A DNA stretch of 6,711 nucleotides from Brevundimonas sp. (lineage in GTDB: Bacteria > Pseudomonadota > Alphaproteobacteria > Caulobacterales > Caulobacteraceae): the NCBI GenBank assembly GCA_022712235.1, contig JALAGW010000048.1, positions 1-6,711 of the forward strand, in the 5' to 3' direction. Numbering within the stretch: the first letter of the stretch is position 1; every line of letters begins with the position of its first letter. Under the pieces are notes generated by a model. It was not told the origin of the DNA and did no database searches. It saw only the letters and a program-made list of their open reading frames with translations. This document shows, piece after piece, positions 4,310-6,711 of the stretch. The position numbers and the translations under genes were made by a program.

Positions 4310-6007
4310 ATGCGTTTCGGATTGATGGCCTGCACGGCCCTGGCGGCCTGCATGATCGGGCCGATTGCGGTGGCGGACGCGACGGCGGACAAGGCCGTGC
4401 GCGATCTTCTGGATCAGCCGCAGGTTTGCGGTCCGGGCGGCTCGGCCATCGAAGACGCCCCGCCGGTGGACGGCATCGTCATGGTCGAAGGGTTCGGCAC
4501 GGGCGGCTTCAAGGTCGATACGGTCAATCCCGAGGCCCAGGCCTGGTTCGACCATGGGGTGCGGCTGCGCTGGGCGTTCGAGCACACCGAATCAGTGCGG
4601 GCCTTCCGCAAGGCGCGAGCGCTGGACCCGTCCTGCGGCATGTGCGCCTGGGGCGTGGCCTGGGCCATCGGCCCTAATCTGAACGGCGGCGGTCAGGACA
4701 AGGCCTCCATCGACGCCGCGCGCCAGGCCGCCCGCGACGCGCGCCGTCTGGCCAGCGACGCCACCCCGGTGCAGCGCCAGATGATCGACGCCCTGATCCA
4801 GCGCTATTCCGGCGGGGAAAAGAGCCGCGCCGACCGCTTCGCCCGGCGCATGGACCGGATCGCGCGTCAGAACCCGGACGATGTCGCCATCGCCAATATC
4901 ACCGCCGACGCCTGGCTGCTGGCCGCCGACGAGTGGTGGGACGACGAGGGCAAGGCGGCTGATCCGGCCATCCCGCGCGCCATGGGCCTGCTGGAACACG
5001 CCCTGGCGAAAGACCCGAACGATCCGGGGGCGATCCACCTCTATATCCACCTGACCGAGTGGTCGGACGACCCGCACAAGGCCATTCCCTATGGCGAGAA
5101 GCTGGCCCTGCTGGCCCCGGCGGCCAGCCACCTGGTGCATATGCCGTCGCACACCTATTACCGCGTGGGGCGCTATCGCGACGCGATGGAGAGCAACGTC
5201 AACGCCGTGGCGCTGGACCGGCGCTATGACGCCCTGGCCAAGCCGCCGGGCGGGGTGCCGGCGATGCGGCTGCACGCGCACATTATCCACTTCGGCATGG
5301 GCGGCGCGCTGATGGCCGGGGGCGGCGAGGAGGGGCTGAAGCTCGCCGACTGGTTCCTGGCCACCTATCCCAACATCGGCGCCCAGGAATACTGGCGTCA
5401 GATCGTCGCCAACACCGCCTACGCCCTCTACGGCCGCTTCGGCACGCCGGAACAGGTGGCTGCGCTGAAGGAGCCGCCGGCGACCCATCCCTTGCTGCGC
5501 ATCAGCTGGCGCTACGCGCGCGGCGAGGCGGCGGCGAGGGCAGGCGATGCCGCCGCCGTTCGAGCCGAGGCGAACGCCATCAAGGCCCTGCGCGAAGCGA
5601 CGCCCTTCACCGGGCCGATGGCCGAGCAACGGGCGGTCTTCACCGAACTGTCCCAGCGCATCCTGGAAGGCCGGGCGGCCATGATCGAGGGCAATGCGAG
5701 CGCCGCCGTCGCCGCCTTCACCCGCGCCGCGCAGATCCAGGCCATGGACGACGAGGGCGGCGATCCGCCGATCATCTGGTATCCGACGCGCCGCAGCCTG
5801 GCGGCGGCCCTGCTGGCCAGCGGCGACGCAGCCGGAGCCAAGGCCAAGATCGAGGAACTGCTGAAGGACTGGCCCAGCGATCCCTACAGCTATTTCGTCC
5901 TGGCTGAGGCCGAGCGGAAGCTGGGGAACGCCGAAGCCGCCGCCGAAGCGACCCGACGTTCGAACGTCGAATGGATCGGCGGCGAGCGGACGTTGGCGGC
6001 GGCCTAG
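4310..6007 (+). CDS. Exported tetratricopeptide-repeat protein of unknown function
   Basis: The 565-residue protein belongs to a widespread bacterial TPR family recognised by its conserved core, but no function is assigned. The N-terminus (1-24) looks like a signal peptide with probable cleavage after an A-V-A or A-D-A near residues 20-24, so the protein should be periplasmic. LAAC (11-14) resembles a lipobox but lies very early. TPR-like helix pairs are visible at about 77-110, 223-250, 266-306, 452-478, 496-522 and 526-550. The core holds WFDHGVRLRWAFEH (79-92), DPSCGMCAWG (106-115, a CxxC), AIHLYIHLTE (241-250), SHLVHMPSHTYYRVGRY (273-289) and LHAHIIHF (321-328). These place eight His (243, 247, 274, 277, 281, 322, 324, 327) in three short stretches. 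The ATG at 4310 has a strong ribosome binding site (GGGAGAGG). It runs toward a DsbA-like gene on the other strand. The family assignment is firm; metal binding or complex scaffolding is only a guess. Confidence 0.9.
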   Translation: MRFGLMACTALAACMIGPIAVADATADKAVRDLLDQPQVCGPGGSAIEDAPPVDGIVMVEGFGTGGFKVDTVNPEAQAWFDHGVRLRWAFEHTESVRAFRKARALDPSCGMCAWGVAWAIGPNLNGGGQDKASIDAARQAARDARRLASDATPVQRQMIDALIQRYSGGEKSRADRFARRMDRIARQNPDDVAIANITADAWLLAADEWWDDEGKAADPAIPRAMGLLEHALAKDPNDPGAIHLYIHLTEWSDDPHKAIPYGEKLALLAPAASHLVHMPSHTYYRVGRYRDAMESNVNAVALDRRYDALAKPPGGVPAMRLHAHIIHFGMGGALMAGGGEEGLKLADWFLATYPNIGAQEYWRQIVANTAYALYGRFGTPEQVAALKEPPATHPLLRISWRYARGEAAARAGDAAAVRAEANAIKALREATPFTGPMAEQRAVFTELSQRILEGRAAMIEGNASAAVAAFTRAAQIQAMDDEGGDPPIIWYPTRRSLAAALLASGDAAGAKAKIEELLKDWPSDPYSYFVLAEAERKLGNAEAAAEATRRSNVEWIGGERTLAAA

Positions 6008-6016
6008 TTTTTCAGG

Positions 6017-6049
6017 CCGTCACCCTCGGGACAAGCCCGAGGGTGACGG
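6017..6049. repeat. Palindromic intergenic repeat, copy B (perfect), between convergent genes
   Basis: CCGTCACCCTCGGG (6017-6030) and CCCGAGGGTGACGG (6036-6049) form a perfect 14-bp stem with an ACAAG loop (6031-6035). It fills most of the 47 nt between the stop codons of two convergent genes, where it could end or shield both transcripts. Neither side has a U-run after the hairpin in the reading direction, so it is not a classical intrinsic terminator. It is the inverted relative of copy A at 3321-3353. Palindromes of this GTCAyCCTCGG...CTTGT type are common between genes in alphaproteobacterial genomes. Confidence 0.85.
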
Positions 6050-6054
6050 GCAAA

Positions 6055-6711
6055 TCAGCGCTTGGCGTCTTCGATCATCTTGGCGACGGCGGCGGGCTCG
6101 ATGCTGGCGCTGGCCTTGCCGTTGATGAAGAAGGTCGGGGTGCCTTGCAGGCCCAGGGTCGCTGCGACCGTGTGGATGTCGGTGACGTGGCGCGTCATTT
6201 CGGGCGAGGCGATGGCCGCCTGGGCCTTGGCCATGTCGACGCCGTGCGCGGCCAGGATGCCGTCGATGGCGGCGCGGTCCAGGGCGCGTTCGGTCATCAG
6301 GGCGTCATAGACCTCCAGATACTTGCCCTGCTGGTGCGCGGCCAGGGCGGCGCGGGCGGCGTATTGCGAGGTGACGTCGCCGCGGTCCAGGATCGGCCAG
6401 TCCTTGAAGACGAAGCGGACCTCGGGGTGAGCGGCCATCAGGGCGCGATAGTCGTGGGCCACGGCCTTGCAGCCGGGGCAGCGGAAGTCGAAGAACTCGA
6501 TCACCGTCACCTTGGCGTTGGCGGGGCCGAAGCTGGGGTCGCGGGCGTCATGGGCCAGCTGGGCGGGGTTGGCCTTGACCGCGGCGTTGATGGTCTGGAC
6601 GCGGGATTGCTCTTCATGGCTCTGACGCGCGGCCAGGACTTCGTCCAGAACCTGCGGATTGGCGACCAGGTAGGCGCGCACGCGACCGCCGAGGTCGCCG
6701 CCGGTCAGATA
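6055..6711 (-). CDS. DsbA-family thiol:disulfide oxidoreductase, 5' end cut by window edge
   Basis: The visible 218 residues form a thioredoxin-fold DsbA-like protein, expected in the periplasm, that makes or rearranges disulfide bonds. It has an N-terminal helical segment resembling those before ScsC/DsbA-like domains (RAYLVANPQVLDEVLAARQS), then VTVIEFFDFRCPGCKA with the active site CPGC (first Cys codon 6480-6478). After the inserted helical domain comes GTPTFFING with the cis-Pro loop Thr-Pro, and the C-terminus AKMIEDAKR. The stop is at 6057-6055. A GTG at 6681 could be read as a start, but the frame continues open to the edge and the sequence before it (YLTGGDLGGRV) reads like more of the same N-terminal region. 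I therefore treat the gene as truncated by the window, with the signal peptide and true start outside. CPGC differs from the CPHC of E. coli DsbA. Oxidase versus isomerase role cannot be decided here. It converges on the TPR gene with copy B between them. Confidence 0.92.
   Translation of the reverse strand, partial: YLTGGDLGGRVRAYLVANPQVLDEVLAARQSHEEQSRVQTINAAVKANPAQLAHDARDPSFGPANAKVTVIEFFDFRCPGCKAVAHDYRALMAAHPEVRFVFKDWPILDRGDVTSQYAARAALAAHQQGKYLEVYDALMTERALDRAAIDGILAAHGVDMAKAQAAIASPEMTRHVTDIHTVAATLGLQGTPTFFINGKASASIEPAAVAKMIEDAKR

Noticed and set aside
4310..4351. Lipoprotein signal (LAAC lipobox) in the TPR protein
   Set aside because: The Cys at position 14 leaves too short a signal with one positive charge; the Ala-rich site near residues 20-24 fits ordinary signal peptidase I cleavage better. 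Not fully excluded.
3392..4585. 397-codon minus-strand open frame opposite thiG and the start of the TPR gene
   Set aside because: It is rich in Arg, His, Gln and Asp without domain motifs and mirrors thiG codon structure; it is a GC-driven shadow.
4592..5629. 345-codon minus-strand open frame opposite the TPR gene
   Set aside because: Same shadow character; the plus-strand protein has recognisable family motifs throughout.
1..6711. A novel defence, mobile or biosynthetic system
   Set aside because: All long reading frames are accounted for by recognisable housekeeping or known-family genes; I found no transposase, integrase, recombination sites, direct-repeat array or composition break visible by eye.

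Overview
The window is high-GC DNA (roughly two thirds G+C by eye) from what is most likely a Caulobacterales alphaproteobacterium, with Brevundimonas or a close relative as best guess. Three things support this: the aroQ-accB-accC-aat gene order known from alphaproteobacteria, promoter-like elements resembling the Caulobacter sigma-73 pattern (TTGACGS, then GCTANAWC), and the style of the intergenic palindromes. The genus is an inference; no rRNA or other marker is present.

Left block (1-2889, minus strand). Read right to left, the genes are aroQ (type II 3-dehydroquinate dehydratase), accB (biotin carboxyl carrier protein), accC (biotin carboxylase) and aat (leucyl/phenylalanyl-tRNA-protein transferase, cut by the left edge). 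Gaps are 40, 8 and 6 nt, so this looks like one transcript from a promoter near 2936-2963. AccB and AccC are two parts of acetyl-CoA carboxylase and act directly together; AroQ (shikimate pathway) and Aat (N-degron pathway) are operon companions with no direct biochemical link to them.

Middle block (3110-4234, plus strand). thiS and thiG diverge from aroQ. ThiS carries sulfur as a C-terminal thiocarboxylate and ThiG uses it to build the thiazole ring of thiamin. thiS starts at a TTG. The two genes are 138 nt apart; the gap holds a palindromic repeat and a promoter-like element for thiG.

Right block (4310-6711). A 565-residue exported TPR protein with a conserved His-rich core and no assigned function lies on the plus strand. 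It converges on a DsbA-like thiol oxidoreductase on the minus strand, whose 5' end is beyond the right edge. The 47 nt between their stops hold a perfect 14-bp inverted repeat related to the one between thiS and thiG.

The genes are mostly housekeeping. I see no mobile element, CRISPR array, RNA gene, toxin-antitoxin or defence system. The less explained parts are the short intergenic elements (a repeat family with one decayed copy, a Shine-Dalgarno-like heptamer inside a thiS leader hairpin, a hairpin over the TPR gene's ribosome binding site) and the His/CxxC-rich TPR protein. No gap between genes exceeds about 220 nt.
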